Shown here: in pieces, positions 1 to 7,952 of the stretch
How positions within the stretch are numbered: the stretch's first letter is position 1
Layout of the letters: the number at the start of each line of letters is the position of its first letter
Source: Pseudomonadota bacterium
GTDB lineage: Bacteria; Pseudomonadota; Alphaproteobacteria; Reyranellales; Reyranellaceae
Direction of reading: 5' to 3'
Assembly (NCBI GenBank): GCA_018240695.1
Contig: JAFEFH010000014.1
Location: forward strand, 1 to 41,339
Length of the DNA: 41,339 bases
The notes under the pieces: model-generated
The model's input: only the letters and a program-made list of their open reading frames with translations
What the model was told of the DNA's origin: nothing
Databases searched by the model: none
Made by a program: the position numbers and the translations under genes

Positions 1-1
1 G

Positions 2-109
2 CTGGGCCGCGCGCGCAAGCACGGCATCGCGGCGCCGACGCTGCGCTTCGCCTATGCGCACCTGCAAGCCTATGAAGCGCGCCGCGCCCGCGGCGGCCTG
101 AAGCTCTGA
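2..109 (+). CDS. Ketopantoate reductase-like protein, C-terminal fragment (gene enters from left edge)
   Basis: Only the last 35 codons lie in the window, ending in TGA at 107-109. The peptide contains FAYAHLQAYEARRARGG, which closely matches the C-terminus of the complete gene that follows (MAYAHLQVYLHRRSRGG). This indicates a tandem paralogue of the 2-dehydropantoate 2-reductase (PanE/ApbA) family, NADPH-dependent enzymes that reduce a 2-oxo group next to a branched carbon. The visible part is the end of the C-terminal helical domain, so no cofactor motif can be checked. It lies 14 nt upstream of the next start codon, so the two are probably co-transcribed. The family call rests entirely on similarity to the neighbour. 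Confidence 0.75.
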   Translation: MGRARKHGIAAPTLRFAYAHLQAYEARRARGGLKL

Positions 110-123
110 GCTAGGAGAGAACG

Positions 124-1071
124 ATGAAGACCTTGATCCTCGGTGCCGGCGCGATCGGCGGCTATGTCGGCGGACGCCTGCACCAGGTCGGCGCCGACGT
201 GACCTTCCTCGTGCGTCCCGCGCGCCGCGCCGCCATCGAGCGCGACGGGCTCGTGATCAAGAGCACCAAGGGCGACATCACCCAGAAGGTGAAGACGGTC
301 GCCAGCGCAAGCGAAGGCGGGCCGTACGACCTCGTGTTGCTGACCTGCAAGGCCTACGACCTCGACTCCGCGATCGCCGCGATCGCGCCGGCGGTCGGCG
401 CCAACACCACCGTGGTGCCGTTGCTGAACGGCCTGCGCCATCTCGACCTGCTCGATGCGAAGTTCGGCAAGGACAAGGTCGTGGGCGGCCTCGCGCGCGT
501 CGGCGTCGCGATGACGGCCGACGGCGTGATCCGTCACACCAGCCCGTTCGCCGCGATCTCGTTCGGCGAGCGCGACGGCAAGCCGGCACGTCCGGCGCTG
601 GTCGAGCTCGACGCCGCGATCAAGAAGTCGGGCATCGATGGCGGCCTCAACCAGAACATCGTCCAGGATCTCTGGGACAAGTGGATCATGCTGTGCTCGC
701 TGGCGGCCACCAACTGCCTGATGCGTGGCTCGTCCGGCGACATCCTCGAGGCCGACGAGGGCCTGGCGATCGTCATGGAGACGGTGGACGAGGGCCAGAA
801 GGTCGCCGCCGCCGCCGGCCACGATCCCGGCGCCAAGGGCATGGAGACGATCCGCAAGTTCCTGACCGTGAAGGGCTCGAAGTTCACCGCCTCGATGCTG
901 CACGACCTGCAGGCCGGCGCGATGGTCGAGGCCGACCACATCGTGGGCGACATGATCGCGCGCGCGAAGAAGGCGGGCATCGCCACGCCGAACCTGCGGA
1001 TGGCCTACGCCCATCTCCAGGTCTATCTCCATCGCCGCTCGCGCGGCGGCACCGGCGAGTCGGCGAGATAG
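124..1071 (+). CDS. 2-dehydropantoate 2-reductase family protein (PanE/ApbA-like)
   Basis: 315 residues, the usual length for ketopantoate reductases. Residues 1-20 hold the Rossmann dinucleotide motif GAGAIGG near the N-terminus, typical of NADPH-binding family members. The substrate-domain lysine is seen in QDLWDKW (about K186), and the conserved glutamate in AGAMVEADH (about E269) matches the catalytic Lys/Glu pair of PanE. PanE makes pantoate for coenzyme A, but many paralogues act on other 2-oxo acids, and the tandem copy just upstream argues that at least one has another substrate. AGGAGAG lies just before the ATG. The enzyme should be cytoplasmic. The family is secure; the exact substrate is not. 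Confidence 0.88.
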   Translation: MKTLILGAGAIGGYVGGRLHQVGADVTFLVRPARRAAIERDGLVIKSTKGDITQKVKTVASASEGGPYDLVLLTCKAYDLDSAIAAIAPAVGANTTVVPLLNGLRHLDLLDAKFGKDKVVGGLARVGVAMTADGVIRHTSPFAAISFGERDGKPARPALVELDAAIKKSGIDGGLNQNIVQDLWDKWIMLCSLAATNCLMRGSSGDILEADEGLAIVMETVDEGQKVAAAAGHDPGAKGMETIRKFLTVKGSKFTASMLHDLQAGAMVEADHIVGDMIARAKKAGIATPNLRMAYAHLQVYLHRRSRGGTGESAR

Positions 1072-1358
1072 TCGCCGTCTCGGCTTGATTCGCGGGCCGG
1101 TCCTTCCTACGTTCACGCCATGAGCATCGTGGCCAAGATCCTGTGCGTCTTCCGTCGGAAACATCCGATCGCTGAAGCGTAGCCCCCGGCTCGGTCCACT
1201 GCGCCCCCGAGCCCCGGGGGAGGACGTACACGCCGATCTTGCCGGGCAAGGTCGTGCAGAGCCTGCAAACGGGCGTCCGTTAAATCCATTTTTCCGGCAA
1301 GCGGCCTTCGGTCCCGCTTCGCCGTGGCTGCGTCGTCGACCGATACAGGGATATCGCC
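1072..1358. other. Intergenic region with imperfect GC-rich stem-loop
   Basis: A 287-nt gap between the reductase gene and the rnk-like gene. It holds a possible 20-codon frame (1120-1182) with no ribosome site. Immediately after it an imperfect inverted repeat (arms 1183-1194 and 1207-1220, CCCCCGG-CTCGG against CCGAG-CCCCGGGGG, two extra bases in the right arm) could fold as a terminator-like stem, although no T-run follows. The rest, to 1358, presumably carries the promoter for the next gene, but I see no convincing -35/-10 pair. Confidence 0.4.
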
Positions 1359-1763
1359 ATGCGTGAAGACCAGACCAAACGCCCCTTGCCGCCGATCGTG
1401 GTGAGCGAAAGCGACCATGAACGGTTGACCGGCCTCGCGACCGCGGCGCTCGACCGGCTGCCCGACACCGCCCGGGAGCTGCTCGACGAGATGGAACGGG
1501 CCGAGATCGTCGATGGTCCCGCCATGCCGGCCAACGTCGTGCAGATGGGATCGTCGGTCACCTTCAAGTCCGATCGCGCCGACAAGCGGCGGATCACGCT
1601 GGTCTATCCGGCCGACGAGGACATCGCCCGGTCGAAGGTGTCGATCATGACTCCGATCGGTGCGGCCCTCATCGGTCTGGCGGAAGGACAGTCGATCGAA
1701 TGGTCGGCGCGCGACGGCAAGCGCCACGCGCTGACGGTGCTGAAGGTCGAACGGCCTATTTGA
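1359..1763 (+). CDS. rnk: Rnk-like nucleoside diphosphate kinase regulator (GreA/GreB C-terminal fold)
   Basis: 134 residues, typical for Rnk. The N-terminal third is a short helical region (residues about 15-50, with LTGLATAALDRLPDTARELL). The C-terminal part is the FKBP-like domain shared with GreA and GreB: MGSSVTFKSD, RRITLVYPADED, VSIMTPIGAALIGL and the ending GKRHALTVLKVE. Rnk proteins bind RNA polymerase near the secondary channel and in other bacteria influence nucleoside diphosphate kinase levels, but lack the long coiled coil needed for transcript cleavage. The start ATG follows a weak AGGGATA. Its 3' end overlaps the convergent dctM-like gene by 8 nt. The family is clear; a function beyond polymerase binding is inferred. 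Confidence 0.85.
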   Translation: MREDQTKRPLPPIVVSESDHERLTGLATAALDRLPDTARELLDEMERAEIVDGPAMPANVVQMGSSVTFKSDRADKRRITLVYPADEDIARSKVSIMTPIGAALIGLAEGQSIEWSARDGKRHALTVLKVERPI

Positions 1764-3039
1764 TCAGACCGGCGCTCCGCGGCAGGAACAGCGAGATGTC
1801 GGGGAACAGGATGATCAGCATCAGCCCGATCAGCAGCGCGGCGACGTAGGGCATGTAGGCGCGCCAGTGCTGGCCGACCGTGAGGTCGGCGAACTTGAGC
1901 GCCATCAGCAGGCCCACGCCCATCGGCGGCAGGAAGAGGCCGATGCCGACCGAGGCGGTGGTCACGATGTTGAAGTGGATGGGGTCGATTCCCATCTTCT
2001 CGGCGATCGGGAAGACCACCGGGATCAGCACCACCGCGGCCGGCAGGCCTTCGAGCACCATGCCGAACATCATGGTCATGAAGGCGGTCGCCACCAGGAA
2101 CAGCCACGGCATGTCGTGCAGCGGCGCCAGCACGTGCGCGAGCAGCGCCGGCACGCCCGACACGCCCATCAGGTACTGGAACACCGAGGCCACCGCGAGC
2201 AGGTAGATGACGGCGGCGGTCAGAATGGCGCTCTCGTAGGCGAGCTTGGCGATCTCCTTCAGCGAGACGTTGCGGTAGTAGATGCAGGCCGCGAAGAAGG
2301 CGTAGCCCGCGACCACGGCGCCGGCCTCGGTCGCGGTGAAGATGCCGAGGAAGAAGCCGCCCAGGATGACGACCGGAATGACCAGCGGCACCGCGGCGCG
2401 GCGGGCCGAGCCGACGATCAGCGAGACGCTGGGCTTGGTGTCGACCGGCCAGTCGTACTTGCGGGCCCGCAGGTACACCAGGATCATCAGGCAGAGCATG
2501 ATCGTCGCGGCGGGAATGAAGCCCGCCAGGAACAGCGCGACCGCCGAGGTGTTGGTGACCTGCGCGATCACGATCATGAAGATCGCCGGCGGCACCAGCA
2601 TGCCCATCGCCGTGCCGGCCGCGATCAGCGACGCCGAGTCCTCGCGCTTGTAGCCGGCCTTGGTGAGCGGCGGCATCAGGGTCGAGCCGAGGGCGGAGAC
2701 CTCGGCCATCTTCGAGCCGCAGATGTCGGAGAAGAAGTAGGCGACGACGATCACCGACATGCCGAGGCCGCCCTTGACCCAGCCGACCAGCGCGCGCGCG
2801 AAGTCGACCAGGGCCTGGCTCATGCCGCATTTTTCCATCAGGCCGCCGGCGAAGACGAAGGCCGGGATGGCCAGCAGCACCCAGCTCTGCGAGCCGGACA
2901 CCATGCTGGCCGACAGCACCTGCATGTCGTAGCCGCCGAGGAAAAGGCCGGCGACGCCGGCCACGCCCAGCGCGAACACGATGGGCATGGAGAAGACGAT
3001 CAGGACGATGAAGATCGCGAGAACGACGAGCAGCAGCAT
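1756..3039 (-). CDS. dctM: TRAP transporter large permease (DctM)
   Basis: 427 residues, standard length for DctM/SiaM large subunits, and very hydrophobic throughout (about a dozen membrane segments). Family features include the N-terminal FVFAGGLMEKCGMS, the region DICGSKMAEVSALGSTLMPPL, and the C-terminal GIGLFLPPMGVGL with MLIILFPDISLFLP. DctM forms the ion-coupled elevator-type transport domain that takes substrate delivered by the periplasmic binding protein, usually driven by sodium. It is the last gene of the dctP-dctQ-dctM operon, 12 nt after dctQ. The substrate cannot be read from the permease alone. Its stop overlaps the convergent rnk-like gene. Confidence 0.95.
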   Translation of the reverse strand: MLLLVVLAIFIVLIVFSMPIVFALGVAGVAGLFLGGYDMQVLSASMVSGSQSWVLLAIPAFVFAGGLMEKCGMSQALVDFARALVGWVKGGLGMSVIVVAYFFSDICGSKMAEVSALGSTLMPPLTKAGYKREDSASLIAAGTAMGMLVPPAIFMIVIAQVTNTSAVALFLAGFIPAATIMLCLMILVYLRARKYDWPVDTKPSVSLIVGSARRAAVPLVIPVVILGGFFLGIFTATEAGAVVAGYAFFAACIYYRNVSLKEIAKLAYESAILTAAVIYLLAVASVFQYLMGVSGVPALLAHVLAPLHDMPWLFLVATAFMTMMFGMVLEGLPAAVVLIPVVFPIAEKMGIDPIHFNIVTTASVGIGLFLPPMGVGLLMALKFADLTVGQHWRAYMPYVAALLIGLMLIILFPDISLFLPRSAGLIK

Positions 3040-3051
3040 TGCGGGGCAATC

Positions 3052-3579
3052 CTATTGCGGAGGCTGGTGCGCGGCGTCCGCCACGTCCGGCGCCGGCGCT
3101 GGCGGCGCCACGATCATCGAGATCGCATAGACGACGAGGAGCGCGCCTCCGGCGACGACCGAGCCGTAGAGCAGCGAGAGGTTGATCTCGAGTCCCGGCG
3201 TGACGAGCGTGTGGTTGAGGATGCAGAGCTTGACGCCATACCAGGCGGCGATGGCCCCGATGATGGCGATCAGCGCGTGATGCACCTTGTCGACGAACGC
3301 CTGGCCCGCCGGAGGGAAATGCAGCACGTGCAGGGTGAAGTGCGTGCGCTCGCGCACGCCGATGGCCGCGCCCACCAAAGTGAGCCACGCCAGCATCATC
3401 TCGCCGACTTCCTCGACCCAGGTGAAGCGCACCGGGTCCCAGTCGAAATAATCCGTGATCGGGATCATCACGTAGCGCAGGAACACCCCGATCAGCAGAT
3501 TGACGATCGCGGCGACCAGCAGGAGGGAGACGACGAACTTGGGAATCGCCGCGATGAAACGGCTCGTGGACGACCCCAC
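3052..3579 (-). CDS. dctQ: TRAP transporter small permease (DctQ)
   Basis: 175 residues with four predicted membrane helices, as expected for DctQ. The family-typical block RFTWVEEVGEMMLAWLTLVGAA lies around residues 48-70, followed by the charged loop RERTHFTLHVL. DctQ is the membrane partner that scaffolds the large subunit. The start used is GTG at 3579, with AAGG eight bases upstream inside the end of dctP and only 3 nt between the genes, so translation is likely coupled. No upstream ATG is available in frame; the next internal Met lies after the first membrane helix. The tail is rich in Pro and Ala, probably a cytoplasmic extension. Confidence 0.92.
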   Translation of the reverse strand: MGSSTSRFIAAIPKFVVSLLLVAAIVNLLIGVFLRYVMIPITDYFDWDPVRFTWVEEVGEMMLAWLTLVGAAIGVRERTHFTLHVLHFPPAGQAFVDKVHHALIAIIGAIAAWYGVKLCILNHTLVTPGLEINLSLLYGSVVAGGALLVVYAISMIVAPPAPAPDVADAAHQPPQ

Positions 3580-3582
3580 GCC

Positions 3583-4617
3583 CTAGGCCTTGAAGCCGAC
3601 GATCTCGTCCCACAGGCCGCTGAACTGCGACTTGTACGACGGCCAGATCTTGTCCTGGGCGACCTTGCGGAACGCCTCGATGTCGGCCTCGACGATCGTC
3701 ATGCCCTTGGGCTCGAGCTCCTTCTTGGCGGCGGCGGCGTTGTCGACCGACTCGGTGAGCTGGCGGCACTTGTTCTGCGCCTCGCGGCTGGTCTCGAGCA
3801 TCAGCTTCTTGTGCGGCTCGCTGAGGCCTTCCCACGTCGCGAGATTCATCGTGTTGAGCGTCGGGCCGTAATTGTGGAAGGTCATCGAGCAGTACTTCGA
3901 GACCTCGTAGATCTTGAGCGCGATCATGTTCACGATCGGCAGGTCGCCGCCGTCGATCACGCCCTGCTTGGCGGCCGAGATGACCTCGCCCCACGCCATC
4001 GGCACGGCGTTGCCGCCGAGGCCGTTGATCGTGTCGCCGAACACCTTGGCCTGCTGCACGCGGATCTTCGAGCCACGCAGATCCTTCGGCTCCTTGATGC
4101 CCTTCTTGCTCGTCCAGAAGTGACGGAAGCCGTAGTCGAAGAAGCACATCGTCTTCAGCTTGTACTTGTCCTGGAACTGCTTATCGAGCTTGTCGCCGAT
4201 CGCGCCGTTGAACATCTTGTAGGCGTGGTCGTAGCTCTTCACGAGATACGGCACGAGGAACACGCCCATCTCCGGGAACACAGTGGCGGCGGCGCCGCCC
4301 GGGTTGCCCATCTGGATGTTGCCCGACTTCACGGCGTTCATGATGTCGAGTTCCTTGCTCATCAGCGTCGAGCCGAAGAACTGCATGTCGAGCTCGCCTT
4401 TGGAGCGCTCGCGCACTTCCTTGGCCTGCCAGTCGAAGGCGACGGCGGCCGATTCCGGCAGCGCATTGATGTGCGCCATCACGAGCTTCTTGGCCTCGGC
4501 GCGCGCGAAGGTGGGCGCCATGCCGGTGGCGAGGATCGTGGCGATGCCGCCCTTCACCAGGCTGCGGCGGCGAACGGACGCGAGATTCTTGCTGCTGATT
4601 TTCATGATCGTCGACAT
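3583..4617 (-). CDS. dctP: TRAP transporter solute-binding protein (DctP family)
   Basis: 344 residues. The N-terminus has a twin-arginine-type export signal (SVRRRSLVKGG followed by a hydrophobic stretch and FARA, cleavage near residue 40). The mature part shows DctP features: ELDIMNAVKSGNIQMG, KGIKEPKDLRGSKIRV (the arginine that usually salt-bridges the substrate carboxylate), and PMAWGEVISAAKQGVIDGGD. These receptors capture organic acids (C4-dicarboxylates, 2-oxo acids, aromatic acids) in the periplasm and pass them to DctQM. The ATG at 4617 is preceded by GGGAGG at good spacing. It is the first gene of the transporter operon. The substrate is unassigned. Confidence 0.94.
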   Translation of the reverse strand: MSTIMKISSKNLASVRRRSLVKGGIATILATGMAPTFARAEAKKLVMAHINALPESAAVAFDWQAKEVRERSKGELDMQFFGSTLMSKELDIMNAVKSGNIQMGNPGGAAATVFPEMGVFLVPYLVKSYDHAYKMFNGAIGDKLDKQFQDKYKLKTMCFFDYGFRHFWTSKKGIKEPKDLRGSKIRVQQAKVFGDTINGLGGNAVPMAWGEVISAAKQGVIDGGDLPIVNMIALKIYEVSKYCSMTFHNYGPTLNTMNLATWEGLSEPHKKLMLETSREAQNKCRQLTESVDNAAAAKKELEPKGMTIVEADIEAFRKVAQDKIWPSYKSQFSGLWDEIVGFKA

Positions 4618-4679
4618 GTCTGCCTCCCGAGGCGTTTCTTTGGCAAAATTCTATACTGCCGCCGCCGATGGCGGAAGCG

Positions 4680-5318
4680 TCAGGGACGGTACCGCAGCAG
4701 CGCGAGCCCGAATCCGGCGAAAATGACGCCGCTCGCGCGGTTGATCCGCCGCTGCCACGCGCCTTCCATCAGCCGATGCGCCAGCCGTCGGCTGGTCAGC
4801 GCATAAGTGACGTAAAAGAATGACTCCACCGCCAGAAACGTCGCGACCAGCAGCGCGAATTGCGGCGCCCACGCCGCGTCGGCGGCGATGAATTGCGGGA
4901 AGAAGGCGGCGGCGAAGACCAGCAGCTTCGGGTTCGAAATGCCGCAGAGGAAGCCGCCGCGAAATAGCGCGACGCGGCTCACATCGCGGACCCCGGTTCC
5001 GCGCGGCGAGGCAGTGTCGTCGGTGAGCGTCGCGACCGGCGCGCGCCATGTCTGGATGCCGAGGAAGACGAGATAGGCCGCGCCGGCATACTTCAGCGCG
5101 GTGAACGCCGCCGGCACCGCGAGCATGAAGGCGCTGACGCCCGCGACCGACGCCACCAGCATGACCGCAAGCGCCAGCAGGCAGCCGCTCATGCCGATCA
5201 TCGCCGCGCCGAAGCCATGGCGGATGCTGCGCGTCGTGACGTAGACGACGTTCGGTCCCGGCGTGCAGGAGATCAGCACGACCGCGCCGAGATAGAGCCA
5301 GAAGGCGGCGAGGGTCAT
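4680..5318 (-). CDS. LysE/RhtB family amino-acid exporter
   Basis: 212 residues, typical for the LysE superfamily, with about six hydrophobic segments. The hallmark N-terminal motif is visible: residues about 15-35 read SCTPGPNVVYVTTRSIRHGF, followed by a GxSG-type element in MIGMSGCLLAL. The internal KYAGAAYLVFLGIQTWR and the later GFLCGISNPKLLVFAAAFFPQF are also diagnostic. Members export amino acids or related small molecules across the inner membrane. The start is 3 nt after the stop of the upstream amidohydrolase gene, so they share a transcript; the exporter could relieve build-up of a product from those hydrolases (inference). Confidence 0.93.
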   Translation of the reverse strand: MTLAAFWLYLGAVVLISCTPGPNVVYVTTRSIRHGFGAAMIGMSGCLLALAVMLVASVAGVSAFMLAVPAAFTALKYAGAAYLVFLGIQTWRAPVATLTDDTASPRGTGVRDVSRVALFRGGFLCGISNPKLLVFAAAFFPQFIAADAAWAPQFALLVATFLAVESFFYVTYALTSRRLAHRLMEGAWQRRINRASGVIFAGFGLALLRYRP

Positions 5319-5321
5319 CGC

Positions 5322-6215
5322 TCAGAAGCCGTACAGCGCGGCGGCGTTGTCGACCAGGATGCGCTTGCGCACCGCCTCGTCGGGCACCCAGTCGAGCAGC
5401 ATGTCGGCCATCGTGCCGTCGTTGGGCATCGGCACCGGGCACATCGGATGCGGCCAGTCGGTGCCCCAGACGATGCGGTCGGGCCGGCGCGCGACGAGGG
5501 CGCGGGCGAACGGCACCGTGTCGTCGTAGGGCAACTGTTGCCGGGCGGTGATGCGGTAGGGGCCGGTGAGCTTCACCCAGCAGCGTCCCTCGCCCACGAG
5601 ATCGAGGAAGGCGCGATACCTGGGATGATCGATGCCCAGTGCCGCCGGCATGTAGCCGAAATGGCCGATCGAGATGTCGACCGGCAGCGCGCGCAGTTCG
5701 TCGAGATCGGCCTGGTCGACATGCAGCAGCAGCTCGATGTGCCAGCCCATCGGCTTCAACCGCTCGGCGACGGCGCGCAGTTCGGCGAAGGACTTGAACG
5801 GATTGCCGCCCGGATCGGCGATGTTGACCCGGATGCCGCGCGCGCCGCGGTCGTGCATCGCGGCCAGCTCGCGGTCCGTGACGTCGGCGCCGACCGACAC
5901 CACGGCGCGGCGGCGCGCCAGATCGGCCATCACGTAGTCGAGGGTCGCGGCATTGTCGATGCCGTAGACGCTGGGCTGGGTGATGACGGCGCGCGTCACG
6001 CCCAGCACACGATGCAGATGTTCATAGGCCGCCGGCAGCGCGTCCGGCGGCGTGTAGCCGCGCGCCGGGTTCCAGGCGTATTTCGCCGCCGGCCCGAAGA
6101 TGTGGGCATGCGTGTCGCACGCATCGGCCGGCATCGCGATCCTGGGCGTCGCGGGCGCGGGATCGGGCGGCGGGCAGGGCTTCTGCGGAACGGGCTGCTG
6201 CGAAGCTGGGGGCAC
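5322..6215 (-). CDS. Amidohydrolase-2 family TIM-barrel metal-dependent hydrolase
   Basis: About 297 residues starting at GTG 6215. This start is preferred because AGGGAC lies 7-8 nt upstream, overlapping the stop of the preceding gene, and because the Pro-rich lead PCPPPDP, which family members commonly carry, is kept; ATG 6134 is an alternative. The metal motif ACDTHAHIFGP (His36, His38) opens the barrel, and the closing strand has RIVWGTDWPHP, where the Asp is the usual last metal ligand. Relatives hydrolyse lactone or dicarboxylate ring products in aromatic-compound breakdown (LigI, 4-sulfomuconolactone hydrolase type). It sits between another amidohydrolase and a LysE exporter in one operon. 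The substrate is unknown. Confidence 0.88.
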   Translation of the reverse strand: MPPASQQPVPQKPCPPPDPAPATPRIAMPADACDTHAHIFGPAAKYAWNPARGYTPPDALPAAYEHLHRVLGVTRAVITQPSVYGIDNAATLDYVMADLARRRAVVSVGADVTDRELAAMHDRGARGIRVNIADPGGNPFKSFAELRAVAERLKPMGWHIELLLHVDQADLDELRALPVDISIGHFGYMPAALGIDHPRYRAFLDLVGEGRCWVKLTGPYRITARQQLPYDDTVPFARALVARRPDRIVWGTDWPHPMCPVPMPNDGTMADMLLDWVPDEAVRKRILVDNAAALYGF

Positions 6216-6225
6216 CGCGCCGTCC

Positions 6226-7950
6226 CTACTGCGCGGCGATCGCGGCGGTGTGCTGGCCCTGCGAGGCGTTGAAGCGGTCGAGCACATGGCCCGGCCCCTT
6301 GGCGTGCTTGACGTAGTCCTTGCCGTCGAAGGTCTTCACGCCGTTGCAGAACACGCCGTGCACGCCGGTCGGCCTTCTGATCGTGCGGCGGCCGCCACCG
6401 GGCAGATCGGCGACACGCTCGGCGGGCGAGACGCCCACGGTCGCGGCGTCGAACAACAGCAGGTCGGCCTGCGCGCCGACGGCGATGCGGCCGCGATTCT
6501 GGATGCCGTAGAGGTCGGCCGGATGCGAGGTCAGGCGGCGGATGCCCTCGGCCATGTCGAAGTCGCCGCGCTCGCGCACCCAACGCGCCAGGAAGTGAAG
6601 GCCGAAGCCCGCGTCGCACATATAGATAAGGTGCGCGCCCGCGTCGGACAGCGCCACGACGCCGGCCTCGTGCTTCAGGAGCTTCGCCACGCCATCGTCG
6701 CCGACGTTCAGGAAGCGGCCGAGGAAGGCGGTCTCGAGATTCTCGTCGAGCGCGAGGTCCAGCATGACGTCGAGCGGGTCGCGATGCTCGGCGGCGGCGA
6801 TCTCGTGCAGGTAGCGGTTGTTGTACTTGGCGTTGGCCGGCTTGTAGGTGACGGCCACCATCACGCGATCCCAGTTGCCCTGGAAGATCATGCCCGGGCG
6901 CGGGTTCTTGGCGTTCTCGCGGAACTTCGCGCGCCATGAGGCGTCGCGATACACGGCCTTCAGCTGTTCGGGGCTATAGGCCTTGATCGGGTCGAACGCC
7001 GAGTGGCTGTAGAACGGATAGGCGTTGCCCATCGTGAAATCGAACGACAGCGGCTGGCAGGGGATCTGGATGTAGAGCCCGTTGCCGCGGCGCAGCGCGG
7101 CGGCGCAGTCGTCGAAGATCTTGATCGCGCGCTGCGGCTCCTGCTCATTGTACATCGCCATGCCGGTGCCCTGGAAGAACGGGCGGCCGTACTTGGCGGC
7201 CATCGGCTCCAGCTCCTGCGGCGTCTTCACGCCGGACGCGATGGCGACGACGCCCTTGCCGCGCGCGCCCATGGCGCCGACCAGCGCGTCGAGCTCGCTC
7301 ATCGGCGCGATGGTCGAAGGCATCGGCACGCCGCCGAAGCCCGAATGGTTGAGGGAGTAGGACGCGCCGAGGCCGATCGCGCCGTTGTTCATGGCGTCGG
7401 CCACCATGGCCTTCATCTTCGCCAGTTCCTCGGGCGTGGCATCGGCGCGCTGCGAGGCGGCCTCGCCCATCACCGCGGTGCGGATCGTCGAATGGCCCGC
7501 GAGGACGGCGACGTTGGCGTAGGGCGCGCGGCGGCGCAGCATGCCCATGTAGTCGCCGAAGTTCGTGAAGTCCCACTTGATGCCGGTGCGCAGCGCGTCG
7601 AGGTCCATGCCCTCGACGACCGAGAGGTTGCGGATCACCAGGTCGCGGCCTTCTTCCGACAGTGCGGGCACGATGCCGAAGCCGCAATTGCCCATGATGG
7701 CCGTGGTGACGCCGAGCGACGGCGAGGGCGAGAGGGTCGAGTCCCAGGTCACCTGTGCGTCGTAGTGCGTGTGCACGTCGACGATGCCGGGTGTCAGCGT
7801 GAGGCCGCCGGCGTCGACCGTCTCGGCGCCCTTGTCCTTCACCTCGCCGATGGCGACGATCTTGCCGTCCTCGACCGCGACGTCGGCGCGCTTGGGATCG
7901 TTACCGAGTCCGTCGACGACAGTGGCTCCGCGGATGACGAGATCGACCAT
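6226..7950 (-). CDS. N-acyl-D-amino-acid deacylase-like amidohydrolase
   Basis: 574 residues. The start ATG at 7950 has GGAGG at ideal spacing. Residues 1-58 form the small beta domain (DLVIRGATVVDGLG), followed by the metal-binding VDVHTHYDAQVTWD (His60, His62). GVTTAIMGNCGFGI and ALSDAGAHLIYM match the D-aminoacylase/amidohydrolase-3 group, and the C-terminus returns to the beta domain with GIQNRGRIAVGAQADLLLFD. Such enzymes hydrolyse N-acyl-D-amino acids or similar amides using one or two zinc ions. The gene begins 2 nt after maeB ends and is followed 10 nt later by another amidohydrolase. The exact substrate is unclear, as many members of this family remain uncharacterised. Confidence 0.88.
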   Translation of the reverse strand: MVDLVIRGATVVDGLGNDPKRADVAVEDGKIVAIGEVKDKGAETVDAGGLTLTPGIVDVHTHYDAQVTWDSTLSPSPSLGVTTAIMGNCGFGIVPALSEEGRDLVIRNLSVVEGMDLDALRTGIKWDFTNFGDYMGMLRRRAPYANVAVLAGHSTIRTAVMGEAASQRADATPEELAKMKAMVADAMNNGAIGLGASYSLNHSGFGGVPMPSTIAPMSELDALVGAMGARGKGVVAIASGVKTPQELEPMAAKYGRPFFQGTGMAMYNEQEPQRAIKIFDDCAAALRRGNGLYIQIPCQPLSFDFTMGNAYPFYSHSAFDPIKAYSPEQLKAVYRDASWRAKFRENAKNPRPGMIFQGNWDRVMVAVTYKPANAKYNNRYLHEIAAAEHRDPLDVMLDLALDENLETAFLGRFLNVGDDGVAKLLKHEAGVVALSDAGAHLIYMCDAGFGLHFLARWVRERGDFDMAEGIRRLTSHPADLYGIQNRGRIAVGAQADLLLFDAATVGVSPAERVADLPGGGRRTIRRPTGVHGVFCNGVKTFDGKDYVKHAKGPGHVLDRFNASQGQHTAAIAAQ

Positions 7951-7952
7951 GA

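Noticed and set aside
1120..1182. 20-codon frame as a real gene
   Set aside because: No ribosome site, too short to judge; kept only as a low-interest observation.
1867..4806. 979-codon plus-strand frame opposite the TRAP operon
   Set aside because: It is antisense to three well-supported genes, is full of Arg/His/Asp repeats typical of reverse frames in GC-rich DNA, and matches no family.
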